From assembly GCA_020718085.1 (NCBI GenBank), contig DYDB01000008.1, positions 1 through 46,630 of the forward strand: a DNA stretch of 46,630 bases. The letters run 5' to 3'. Below the pieces are notes generated by a model. The model made no database searches. It was not told where the DNA came from and was given only the letters and a program-made list of their open reading frames with translations. The stretch is from Micavibrio sp. (GTDB taxonomy: Bacteria; Patescibacteriota; Minisyncoccia; Moranbacterales; GCA-2747515). The position numbers and the translations under genes were made by a program. Shown piece by piece: positions 9,215-16,029 of the stretch; the stretch's first letter is position 1; each line of letters begins with the position of its first letter.

Positions 9215-9364
9215 TATTTTGTAATGAAGGTGTCAAAAAATTCTTGTATGAACCTAATGGGTGCAGTTAAGATTTTTGTCGTTATATATAATAAGATATA
9301 GTATAATTTCAAATGGGATGAACATTGTTCTTTGATGAATAAAACAAAAAAAAGGGGGGGTGAA

Positions 9365-10366
9365 GTGAAAAAGACAAGGAGAAATCTACGGGGAAAGATT
9401 CGTGTTGGCATATTGCTTTTTTTAGGTGCAATTCTTTTGAGGAAACCAATGTTGTCTCTCATGCGATTTTTGCCATGTTTTTTTGACTATATTTTTTTTG
9501 TGTATCCTGGTAAGGAGAGTGATATTGGTGGATATCTGCCACAATTTATGGCAAATGGTTCGTGGTATAGAACGCAGATTTTTTTTGGAGGGATCATTAC
9601 TGCAGCAAGAGGAAAACGTGCGGGAAGAGGTTTTTTGATCGGCGCGCCATCAACAGTACGAAGCATGGTGCGTTCCAAAGAAGAATGTCTCATACTTGAG
9701 CGGAAGATGCGGTATATTGCCAATTGTTTTTCCATCAAAAAAATTGCGATTGCAGGAAGAGCGCCATCAATATTTTTGCGACATGATATTGCTTTGGAGG
9801 ATCCTTTTGTTCAAGGGGAAAAGGGAATGATCTTCTGTACTATTGAGGCATTGTACTTTGTGATGAACAAGCATCGCTTGTCTTTGCAAAATGTGCATAT
9901 TGTTGTGTTTGGCGCAGGCCGTGTTGGAAAAAGTATTTCCGATTTCCTTTTATCAGAAGAATGTACTGTAACCAACATTCGTGCACAAACCGTCTTTGAT
10001 CAAGAGGAACAGAAATTACCAGATGACGTAAACGATGTCTTGAGCAAAGCCGATGTTGTGATCGTGATCTCGGCAAAGGGTTCTGATTTCCATCCACACA
10101 TGAGATATCTGAAAGATGGTGTGATCGTAATTGGTGAGACACATCCTCCGATAATGAGATCTCTGAAACAAGGTTTTTTGTATAGGGCGGGATTATCTTT
10201 GAATGGATTGCGATTCGTTCCGGCACTTGAAACGTACAGTGCAACCAGTATCCCAGGATGTGTTGTCGAGGCAATTGTGAGCGCACAATACGGCAACATT
10301 TCGAATCAGAAAACTTTCAATCAGAGAGCGCGAGAGATCGGTTTTTACGCATGCATGGTTGAATAA
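9365..10366 (+). CDS. Rossmann-fold NAD(P)-binding protein of unknown substrate
   Basis: 333 residues from GTG 9365, preferred over TTG/ATG at 9332-9335 because a run of seven G (Shine-Dalgarno-like) ends 4 bases before it. The basic N-terminus has one hydrophobic stretch (IRVGILLFLGAILL, about 12-26). A Rossmann motif follows near residue 180 (VHIVVFGAGRVGKSISDF), then a strand with VVIVISAKGSD and a further one with GVIVIGETHPP. This layout recalls the C-terminal NAD domain of FolD, shikimate or AdoHcy-type dehydrogenases. The N-terminal half, where a substrate would bind, matches nothing I recognise. Treat it as a putative dehydrogenase. Confidence 0.65.
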   Translation: MKKTRRNLRGKIRVGILLFLGAILLRKPMLSLMRFLPCFFDYIFFVYPGKESDIGGYLPQFMANGSWYRTQIFFGGIITAARGKRAGRGFLIGAPSTVRSMVRSKEECLILERKMRYIANCFSIKKIAIAGRAPSIFLRHDIALEDPFVQGEKGMIFCTIEALYFVMNKHRLSLQNVHIVVFGAGRVGKSISDFLLSEECTVTNIRAQTVFDQEEQKLPDDVNDVLSKADVVIVISAKGSDFHPHMRYLKDGVIVIGETHPPIMRSLKQGFLYRAGLSLNGLRFVPALETYSATSIPGCVVEAIVSAQYGNISNQKTFNQRAREIGFYACMVE

Positions 10367-10424
10367 CCAGTCTCAATCAATAAGTAAAAATTTAAATAGA
10401 CAAACCAATCAGCAGAAAATCTGC

Positions 10425-10461
10425 GAAAAGCAATTCACTCAAATGAGAGAATTGCTTTTTC
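10425..10461 (+). terminator. Intrinsic terminator before repeat R1
   Basis: AAAAGCAATTC pairs with GAATTGCTTTTT. The tail continues CATTTGTTGG into the cassette repeat, the same junction as at later copies. Confidence 0.9.
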
Positions 10462-10465
10462 ATTT

Positions 10466-10491
10466 GTTGGTTTATAGGATGAAATGTGAAC
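10466..10491 (+). repeat. Cassette-boundary repeat R1 (diverged)
   Basis: GTTGGTTTATAGGATGAA then ATGTGAAC. A 26-base relative of the 27-base consensus (GTTGGCTCTATGGGA, GGAA, GTTCGAAC), found directly after a terminator ending TTTTTCATTT. Confidence 0.55.
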
Positions 10492-10541
10492 ATTGCATAT
10501 GCAACGAGTAAATATGTGATAATAACTTACGTATTGAAATA

Positions 10542-10570
10542 TTGACAAATCATCCATAATTATGTATAAT
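10542..10570 (+). promoter_or_regulatory. Consensus promoter, cassette 1
   Basis: TTGACA, 17-base spacer, TATAAT: an exact sigma70-type match. Confidence 0.9.
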
Positions 10571-10632
10571 ATTTCATTGTTGTTATTTAAAAAAGTTTGT
10601 ATTATTCAGACTACTTGAAGAAGGAGGCTTTA

Positions 10633-11091
10633 ATGGTAAGCGATGACAGTGGGATTCGTGATCTTGAAGAAGAAGTTTTTGAGATGTGGGAGAGATCTAT
10701 TGATTCATACATTAATTGGTGCAAGGCTTTGAGAGATCTGCTTAGATCATTATCAGAGGTTTCATTCTCATCTGAAAAGATCATTGAGATCAATCTGATG
10801 CAAAGAAAGCTGAATGATATTTGTGAGAAGTTGGATAGATTCAAGAGTAATGTTCGCACAATAGAACCTCTAAAATTGGTTAATGCACGAATTGAGGAGG
10901 TGATTGGTGAGGAATTGTCTGTGATGATGGAGGCGGATAGTTTACGGAAAAAACGTATACTTGAGGTGCCTAGTCCAAAATTTGGTGTTACGGGTTTTTT
11001 GCTGATGCCTTATACGGTGATTAGTTATCATATTAGAATGTTTGTACATAAATTCCAGATGTATAAACTAAAAAAACGAGGGAGGGATTAA
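10633..11091 (+). CDS. Hypothetical helical protein with C-terminal hydrophobic segment
   Basis: 152 residues from ATG 10633, set by AAGGAGG six bases upstream; the frame also opens at 10597 but without a ribosome site. Residues 1-115 are charged and helix-rich (RIEEVIGEELSVMMEADSL), probably a coiled coil. A mildly hydrophobic stretch (GVTGFLLMPYTVISYHIRMF, about 122-141) and a basic tail (KLKKRGRD) follow, so it may be membrane-associated. It is the first gene of a two-gene cassette, and the next start is 3 bases after its stop. No family recognised. Confidence 0.7.
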   Translation: MVSDDSGIRDLEEEVFEMWERSIDSYINWCKALRDLLRSLSEVSFSSEKIIEINLMQRKLNDICEKLDRFKSNVRTIEPLKLVNARIEEVIGEELSVMMEADSLRKKRILEVPSPKFGVTGFLLMPYTVISYHIRMFVHKFQMYKLKKRGRD

Positions 11092-11094
11092 ACA

Positions 11095-11442
11095 ATGGAT
11101 TTTACTAAAATTCAAAGCAAGGATGCGTGGAGAAATGATGGGCTTGAGGAGACGATAGAGCCTCTCAAAAAATGTGAAATTCATGTTCTTGCTATAGATA
11201 GCATCACGGTCATTTTTGAACATGATCCAAATTTTTCCACAGCATTTCAACTTCGTCATGTGGTTGATAAGTATGGGAATTGCGGATTTGCGTATTATGT
11301 GGATCCTAGACAAGTATTCTCTTATGCAGATACTTTTCGACCCGGTATTTCACGATCAGTCTACGATGAAGTGCTTCGAGAAGGAACGGTCGTGCAACAA
11401 GAATTTCTGCGGCGCTCCTGGATCGAATTGAATCGTAGATAA
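11095..11442 (+). CDS. Hypothetical small soluble protein
   Basis: 115 residues. GGGAGGG lies about 8 bases before ATG 11095. Sequence is mixed alpha/beta with no signal peptide or membrane segment; FRPGISRSVYDEVLREGTVV is its most distinctive stretch. Probably co-translated with the preceding gene as a pair. No family recognised. Confidence 0.7.
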   Translation: MDFTKIQSKDAWRNDGLEETIEPLKKCEIHVLAIDSITVIFEHDPNFSTAFQLRHVVDKYGNCGFAYYVDPRQVFSYADTFRPGISRSVYDEVLREGTVVQQEFLRRSWIELNRR

Positions 11443-11463
11443 ACGCACAAACTTTAAGTTCAA

Positions 11464-11503
11464 CAAAAAGGCGATTCACTCATCTGAGAGAATCGCCTTT
11501 TTA
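11464..11503 (+). terminator. Intrinsic terminator, cassette 1
   Basis: AAAAAGGCGATTC pairs with GAATCGCCTTTTT, with CACTCATCTGAGA in the loop. The loop resembles that of the 10425 terminator. Confidence 0.93.
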
Positions 11504-11518
11504 TCTTTCAAAAGTTTA

Positions 11519-11545
11519 TTGGACTTTTTGGGATAGTATTCGAAC
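11519..11545 (+). repeat. Cassette-boundary repeat R2 (diverged)
   Basis: TTGGACTTTTTGGGATA then GTATTCGAAC. It keeps TTGG, TGGGA and TTCGAAC of the consensus and follows the cassette-1 terminator. Confidence 0.6.
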
Positions 11546-11549
11546 TTTT

Positions 11550-11903
11550 TTAACCCATCACTGATGAAAAATCTCTAAACACTTGGTAAGTGGAAAGTAT
11601 TGCGAGCAGTATCGAACCTATGCTTGTTATTATTCCAGCCAACTGTATTTTTTCATTTGGGATCAATACAAGAACTAAACTAATAACAGAATGAATTATT
11701 GTGAATATCATTGACACCCAAAAAGGATAATATGACATTCCACCAGCAAAATAATAAAATGCAAATAATCCAATTCCAAGAAAGACTATTAAGATTTTAT
11801 TTATGGGAAAATTATTTTTTATTAAGGCTGGAATTAAAGCTGAAATTGTGGCAATAAGTAATGTTCCTAAAATTAAAATAGGAATTAAAAGTAATACGCC
11901 CAT
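11550..11903 (-). CDS. Hypothetical four-TM membrane protein
   Basis: 117 residues, nearly all hydrophobic: segments near 3-27, 37-53, 60-82 and 88-106. It is the only array gene on the minus strand. The start codon is ATG and no Shine-Dalgarno is visible. It contains one GATC only, unlike core genes of the window, which suggests a different origin. It could be an immunity or transport protein, but nothing in the sequence decides this. Confidence 0.6.
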   Translation of the reverse strand: MGVLLLIPILILGTLLIATISALIPALIKNNFPINKILIVFLGIGLFAFYYFAGGMSYYPFWVSMIFTIIHSVISLVLVLIPNEKIQLAGIITSIGSILLAILSTYQVFRDFSSVMG

Positions 11904-11972
11904 AAAAATATTAAAAAATTTATATATAAATTAAGTATATCACAGTGTGGGGTGAAAAAAATAAAATTTTTT

Positions 11973-12065
11973 GTTAATAGATTTACCCATTTTTTGTTTA
12001 AAATTCTTATCCTATATAGCGGATAAAAAATGAGAACATCGCAAGGATATCCTCATTTTTCATTT
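11973..12065. repeat. Diverged copy of the 98-bp repeat unit
   Basis: Starts GTTAATAGATTTACCCA and ends with the hairpin AAAAAATGAG / CTCATTTTT and CATTT. Aligned by eye it follows the 15678 and 16819 copies throughout (GATTTACCCAT, ATCCTA, GATAAAAAATGAGAA) but is clearly decayed and 5 bp shorter. Confidence 0.75.
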
Positions 12066-12092
12066 GTTGGCTCTATGGGAGGAAGTTCGAAC
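12066..12092 (+). repeat. Cassette-boundary repeat R3 (consensus)
   Basis: GTTGGCTCTATGGGAGGAA then GTTCGAAC. Identical over all 27 bases to R6. The promoter -35 begins 8 bases later. Confidence 0.9.
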
Positions 12093-12100
12093 ACTAGTAT

Positions 12101-12129
12101 TTGACAAACAATAAAAAATTATGTATAAT
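12101..12129 (+). promoter_or_regulatory. Consensus promoter, cassette 3
   Basis: TTGACA, 17-base spacer, TATAAT. Its -35 lies the same 8 bases from the repeat as after R6. Confidence 0.9.
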
Positions 12130-12195
12130 ATATTGTTATTTTTTATTGTTAAGTTATAACATAATAATCTGAAACAAAAGATTGGAGGCAGAAAA

Positions 12196-12522
12196 ATGAG
12201 CAAATCAGATGAACAGATTAAAAAAGGTGTGAGAAAAATCGAGGAGATGCATTTGCACTCATTCAGGAGCGTGGTAAATTCATTAAAAAAAATTGTTAGT
12301 CTCTTGCCTGAAAAATGTGAAATGAGCGATTTTTCTTTGGGTGAAGATTATAGCATAGCACTGAAACGAGATGCCTTAAGGATGGTTATAACAGAAATTG
12401 AAATAATTAAAAGATATCTTGAGCTCTTGAAAATTTCTGTTCCTACATCTGATGATCTTTCATGGCTTGAAAAGATCGTAATGTTGGAAAAAATCGTTGA
12501 TGACACAATTGCAAAGAAATAG
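12196..12522 (+). CDS. Hypothetical small helical protein
   Basis: 108 residues, ATG 12196 with TTGGAGG 8-9 bases upstream. Charged, fully helical in appearance, with leucine/isoleucine heptads (IEIIKRYLELLKI; LEKIVMLEKIVDD). No membrane segment. General character resembles the protein at 10633, but I see no clear sequence match. Unknown function. Confidence 0.7.
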   Translation: MSKSDEQIKKGVRKIEEMHLHSFRSVVNSLKKIVSLLPEKCEMSDFSLGEDYSIALKRDALRMVITEIEIIKRYLELLKISVPTSDDLSWLEKIVMLEKIVDDTIAKK

Positions 12523-12536
12523 ATTATCAGCGATTT

Positions 12537-12575
12537 AAAAAAAGCAATCAACTCAGACGAGGTGATTGCTTTTTC
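12537..12575 (+). terminator. Intrinsic terminator, cassette 3
   Basis: AAAAAAGCAATCA pairs with TGATTGCTTTTT; the tail continues CATTTG as at other boundaries. Confidence 0.92.
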
Positions 12576-12599
12576 ATTTGTTTGAAAATTGTCTCATCG

Positions 12600-12626
12600 G
12601 TTGGTTCTATGGGACGAATCTTGAAC
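12600..12626 (+). repeat. Cassette-boundary repeat R4
   Basis: GTTGGTTCTATGGGACGAA then TCTTGAAC. Same length as the consensus, with a few substitutions. Confidence 0.8.
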
Positions 12627-12652
12627 GCTTTTATGCAATGAAATAGATTGTT

Positions 12653-12683
12653 TTGACAAGTTTTGATATACTTAATCTATAAT
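12653..12683 (+). promoter_or_regulatory. Promoter, cassette 4
   Basis: TTGACA and TATAAT with a 19-base spacer, longer than ideal. The start codon at 12698 would be only about 8 bases from the expected transcription start. Confidence 0.65.
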
Positions 12684-12697
12684 TTTAAAAATCTTTT

Positions 12698-13282
12698 ATG
12701 TTTGGGAAAAGTTTAAAAAAGTGGGCAAAAGAAAATAGTTTAAATTATGAGAAAAAAGAAAAATTGAGTTTAATTAGATCAGAGAATGTTACACTAAAAA
12801 ATATTATTTGGGGAGAAAGAAATGGCAAAAAAGTTTATATTTTTGAAATTATGAATGAAACAGGGACTATTTCTAATATATACTATTATTGCAATCAGGG
12901 TTTTTATAAGGAGTTAAAATATAAAAACGTTGAAGAAGCTCTTTCCGGAGAGTTAGAACAAAATGGGATGAGTGTTTTTGGAGGCGAAACAGAAGTGGAA
13001 ATTATTGAAATTATTGTTGCAGAAATTTATTTGGATTTAGGTAAAAAAATAGATTACACCGTTGTCAAAAAGGTTTTGAAATCTTTGAAAAATTATTACA
13101 AATCAAAAGTAGGCATAAAAGATGTGATTATTGGAAATCTGATTGGCGCTCAAAGATCTGATATTGATTATGGCTCTGAGGAGTCAATTGAATTTGTTTT
13201 AAAGGAAAGTGAATTAGATCGGGAATTGGTTGAAATCATTGCAAAAAAATACGAAGAACTTTTCCAAAAATTTAATCAATAA
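12698..13282 (+). CDS. Hypothetical soluble protein, probably leaderless
   Basis: 194 residues. The N-terminal half looks beta-rich (VYIFEIMNETGTISNIYYYCN), the C-terminal half helical and lysine/glutamate-rich. There is no signal peptide or membrane segment. No Shine-Dalgarno is present, and the -10 lies so close to ATG 12698 that the message is likely leaderless. AT-rich with few GATC, unlike core genes. No family recognised. Confidence 0.7.
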   Translation: MFGKSLKKWAKENSLNYEKKEKLSLIRSENVTLKNIIWGERNGKKVYIFEIMNETGTISNIYYYCNQGFYKELKYKNVEEALSGELEQNGMSVFGGETEVEIIEIIVAEIYLDLGKKIDYTVVKKVLKSLKNYYKSKVGIKDVIIGNLIGAQRSDIDYGSEESIEFVLKESELDRELVEIIAKKYEELFQKFNQ

Positions 13283-13287
13283 TAAGT

Positions 13288-13316
13288 AAACCACCTTGAT
13301 AAAAAAGGTGGTTTTT
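13288..13316 (+). terminator. Intrinsic terminator, cassette 4
   Basis: AAACCACCTT pairs with AAGGTGGTTT, then TTTA. Confidence 0.9.
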
Positions 13317-13320
13317 ATTA

Positions 13321-13347
13321 GTTGGCTCTATGGGATGCAGTTCGAAT
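13321..13347 (+). repeat. Cassette-boundary repeat R5
   Basis: GTTGGCTCTATGGGATGCA then GTTCGAAT. 27 bases, differing from the consensus at three positions. Confidence 0.88.
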
Positions 13348-13397
13348 ACACGTAAATACAAAAAATGCACTTTAGATTAGAATTTAAGATGTGTTTG

Positions 13398-13426
13398 TTG
13401 ACAATGATATTATTTCATGTTATATT
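13398..13426 (+). promoter_or_regulatory. Promoter, cassette 5
   Basis: TTGACA, 17-base spacer, TATATT. Confidence 0.82.
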
Positions 13427-13507
13427 GATGCGATTATTTGTTATTTGACAATATGAAAAAATATCCATTTTGGATCAAAATATCTGATGAATATAGGGAG
13501 GTGTATT

Positions 13508-15055
13508 ATGGGTCTACGATCAAAAATTGCTGTAATGATCATGGGATTTCTTTTTGTGTTTATCATTGCGAGTTATGTATTGCTCAATATAATATTCCAG
13601 CCAGCGATCATTGAACATGAAAATGAGCATGTGGAGACGAATATTCGTCGCATTACAGAGGTGTTTCAAAATGAAATGAAACATCTCAATCAAATTTGTG
13701 CGGATTGGTCGTCGTGGGATGCTTCATATGATTTCATGGTCTCGCGCAACCAGAAATACATTGATGAGAACATTGAGGATAGCACGTTCATAAATGCCAA
13801 GTTGAATCTTATACATTTTGTGAATATGGATCATCAAACGGTGTTTTCGCGTGCCTATGATTATGTGCAGAAAAAAAATATCGATATTGATGAGTTTTTG
13901 CGTGACACTGTAAATATGAATCATTTTTTGATGCCGCGCATGCAGGGTGAAAGTGCACTTGTCGAACGATATATGTCAGGTGTCATTGCGACGCATCGCG
14001 GCATGATGATCGTGTCAAGTCGTTTGATCCTAACAAGTCAAGATCAGGGACCAACACATGGCGTATTGATCATGGGACGATTCATTGAGCCGATGCTTGA
14101 TGGTATCAAAAAACAGATCGATATCAATTTTGATATTATTACTGATCATGATCGCATAGTGGAGGAACAAGAGTTGCGTATACGTCCGTATGTAGTCAAG
14201 AAAGACAATGATAAGCAGTTCTCGGTCTATCAAAGTATGCTGGATATACGTGGAGATATTGCATTTGTTGTGCATTTTGTCGTACCGCGTACATATTATG
14301 CAGAGTCAATGCGGTTATTGAAATATGCACATATGTCATTTGTGGCATTTGCCCTGGTGATCCTTCTTGGTGTTTCGGTTGTATTGGAGTTTTTGTATTT
14401 TCGTCCTTTATTGCGACTCAAGGAAAGTGTTGAATATGCGCGAGAAAATCGTGAATTTACCACTAGTGTTGTGATCAGATCTCGAGATGAGATTGGATCT
14501 CTTGCACAGTCATTCAATGTTCTTTGTCAGGTAATTGCACAGAACAATGCTGATCTGGAACGTCTTGCACAGACAGATGTCTTGACGGGTGTGGCGAATC
14601 GTCGCTTTTTGGAAAATTTTCTATGTGTGGAGATCCAGAGATCGCAAAGAAGAAATTTGGTATTTTCCGTTTTGTTTTTTGACATTGACTATTTTAAGTT
14701 GCTCAATGACAAGTACGGACATCAATGTGGGGATTTTGTATTACAAAAATTCGCACAATTACTTCAGAAAAATTCGCGCAAAGAAGATCTTGTGGCGCGA
14801 TATGGTGGTGAAGAGTTCGTCATCGTTCTTCCTGATGCGAATAAGGATGAAGCAGTACAGCAAGCTGAGCGTCTGCGACAATTGATCTCAGATACAGCAA
14901 TTGCATGGGGTGATCAAAAGATCACTATTACATCAAGTATCGGATGTGCGAGTTATCCACAAAATGGTGATACAGCTGAGCGGGTTGTGTCATCCGCAGA
15001 CATTGCTCTCTATGCTGCAAAAGATCATGGCCGCAATAGGGTTATTGTTGCATGA
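13508..15055 (+). CDS. CHASE4-HAMP-GGDEF diguanylate cyclase
   Basis: 515 residues from ATG 13508, preceded by AGGGAGGTG; an upstream in-frame ATG at 13487 lacks a ribosome site. TM1 is about 8-30. The periplasmic domain (about 35-265) has the CHASE4 signature DWSSWDASYDFM, and TM2 is about 273-297. A HAMP-like linker follows, then the GGDEF domain (about 350-510) with GGEEF near 433-437 and the inhibitory I-site RKED five residues before it. All catalytic features are intact, so it should make cyclic di-GMP from GTP in response to an external signal. It is the only GGDEF protein in the window and the only cassette gene with a recognisable enzyme domain. Its many GATC sites match the core genes, unlike several cassette neighbours. 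Confidence 0.95.
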   Translation: MGLRSKIAVMIMGFLFVFIIASYVLLNIIFQPAIIEHENEHVETNIRRITEVFQNEMKHLNQICADWSSWDASYDFMVSRNQKYIDENIEDSTFINAKLNLIHFVNMDHQTVFSRAYDYVQKKNIDIDEFLRDTVNMNHFLMPRMQGESALVERYMSGVIATHRGMMIVSSRLILTSQDQGPTHGVLIMGRFIEPMLDGIKKQIDINFDIITDHDRIVEEQELRIRPYVVKKDNDKQFSVYQSMLDIRGDIAFVVHFVVPRTYYAESMRLLKYAHMSFVAFALVILLGVSVVLEFLYFRPLLRLKESVEYARENREFTTSVVIRSRDEIGSLAQSFNVLCQVIAQNNADLERLAQTDVLTGVANRRFLENFLCVEIQRSQRRNLVFSVLFFDIDYFKLLNDKYGHQCGDFVLQKFAQLLQKNSRKEDLVARYGGEEFVIVLPDANKDEAVQQAERLRQLISDTAIAWGDQKITITSSIGCASYPQNGDTAERVVSSADIALYAAKDHGRNRVIVA

Positions 15056-15065
15056 CCAGGGTTAT

Positions 15066-15104
15066 AAAGCCTCGTATATATTATTATGTATACGAGGCTT
15101 TTGA
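15066..15104 (+). terminator. Intrinsic terminator, cassette 5
   Basis: AAAGCCTCGTATA pairs with TATACGAGGCTTTT. Confidence 0.95.
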
Positions 15105-15134
15105 TATTTTGTTTGCTTGGTAAGTATTCTGTTA

Positions 15135-15161
15135 GTTGGCTCTATGGGAGGAAGTTCGAAC
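15135..15161 (+). repeat. Cassette-boundary repeat R6 (consensus)
   Basis: Identical over 27 bases to R3 at 12066-12092, 3 kb away. Here no CATTT precedes it; GTTA does. Confidence 0.92.
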
Positions 15162-15169
15162 TTTTATAC

Positions 15170-15198
15170 TTGACAATAGCTTGTAAGTATGCTATTGT
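15170..15198 (+). promoter_or_regulatory. Promoter, cassette 6
   Basis: TTGACA, 17-base spacer, TATTGT; begins 8 bases after R6, as at R3. Confidence 0.8.
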
Positions 15199-15258
15199 AA
15201 TTTGTTGCAGTTTTTTTAAATAAATTCATATCTATTAACAATAAGGGAGTGTGAAGCT

Positions 15259-15597
15259 ATGTTTAATTTAATTACACCTATTGTATGTGGAGCATTAATT
15301 GCCTCACTCGGGTTCATTATCTTAGAATTCTTCTTTGATAAAGAATATTTAAAAAAAGAGTTCTCTGCTTTTCTTCCTATAATTTTTGCATCAATTGCAA
15401 TGATTGATAATATTATTGGTTTTGGGAATAGAGAATGGATTATTTGTACTTTTTTTGCTATTTTATCTTTTGCAACTCTTGCTTTTTTGATGCTTAAGAG
15501 AAAAAAGCGGGGTGCGGAGAGGGTGCAACATACAAGACTCGTTCAAATAATGAGCAATCTTGTTGAAAAGAGAAATGCAGATGAGAATAAGATATAA
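15259..15597 (+). CDS. Hypothetical three-TM membrane protein
   Basis: 112 residues, AAGGGAG about 10 bases before ATG 15259. Hydrophobic segments near 5-25, 38-53 and 60-79, then a basic cytoplasmic tail (KRKKRGAERVQHTRL). It contains no GATC at all, against a strong GATC excess in core genes, which suggests recent arrival from another background. No family recognised. Confidence 0.7.
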   Translation: MFNLITPIVCGALIASLGFIILEFFFDKEYLKKEFSAFLPIIFASIAMIDNIIGFGNREWIICTFFAILSFATLAFLMLKRKKRGAERVQHTRLVQIMSNLVEKRNADENKI

Positions 15598-15617
15598 TTT
15601 TATATTCTCATTCAACT

Positions 15618-15660
15618 TAAAAACGATCCATCACAAAAAAATGTGATTGGGTCGTTTTAT
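15618..15660 (+). terminator. Intrinsic terminator, cassette 6
   Basis: AAAACGATCC-ATCACA pairs with TGTGAT-TGGGTCGTTTT. The same stem design recurs at 16763. Confidence 0.88.
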
Positions 15661-15677
15661 TATTTACATCAAAATTC

Positions 15678-15775
15678 GTTGGGCCGGTAGGATTTACCCA
15701 TGCTGGGCATAAACTTCTCATCCTACCAGCAGATAAAAAATGAGAATGTCATTCAGACATCCTCATTTTTCATTT
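15678..15775. repeat. 98-bp repeat unit, copy 1 (tRNA-Gln 3' end fragment plus hairpins)
   Basis: Begins with GTTGGGCCGGTAGGATT, the 17 bases that also form the 3' end of tRNA-Gln at 16917-16933. An inverted repeat GGTAGGAT / ATCCTACC encloses CCCATGCTGGG. The second half is AAAAAATGAG / CTCATTTTT, a hairpin able to end transcription both ways. Only one base differs from the copy at 16819. Confidence 0.95.
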
Positions 15776-15802
15776 GTTGGCCCTATGGGACGAAGTTCGA
15801 AT
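15776..15802 (+). repeat. Cassette-boundary repeat R7
   Basis: GTTGGCCCTATGGGACGAA then GTTCGAAT, directly abutting the 98-bp unit, where copy 2 abuts the tRNA instead. Confidence 0.88.
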
Positions 15803-15844
15803 TTTTATGCGTGAAAATAGCGTATAAATAGGGACTTTTAGATA

Positions 15845-15873
15845 TTGACATAGTATTAAAAATATAGTATAAT
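15845..15873 (+). promoter_or_regulatory. Consensus promoter, cassette 7
   Basis: TTGACA, 17-base spacer, TATAAT. The leader to ATG 16030 is about 150 bases and holds a small frame (15944-15976). Confidence 0.9.
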
Positions 15874-15943
15874 TAACAATCGTTTTAGTTATTTAAAAAT
15901 CAAATATCATTCCATTTCACTTTTATAGAGCAGGAGGCTCTTT

Positions 15944-15976
15944 GTGGATGAATATCTAAGTATCATTTGTCGCTAA
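15944..15976 (+). other. Possible 10-codon leader frame
   Basis: GCAGGAGG lies 6 bases before GTG 15944; the frame reads VDEYLSIICR and stops at TAA. It precedes the main cassette-7 gene by 53 bases. The ribosome site makes translation plausible, but a regulatory role is a guess. Confidence 0.3.
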
Positions 15977-16029
15977 GGATTTTCTTCGAATACAAACTGA
16001 ATGTTTTCATGGATATAAAGGAGACAATA

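Noticed and set aside
10466-15802. CRISPR array from the regularly recurring repeat
   Set aside because: Repeats are 0.5-1.8 kb apart with genes between, not 30-40 bases; no cas genes.
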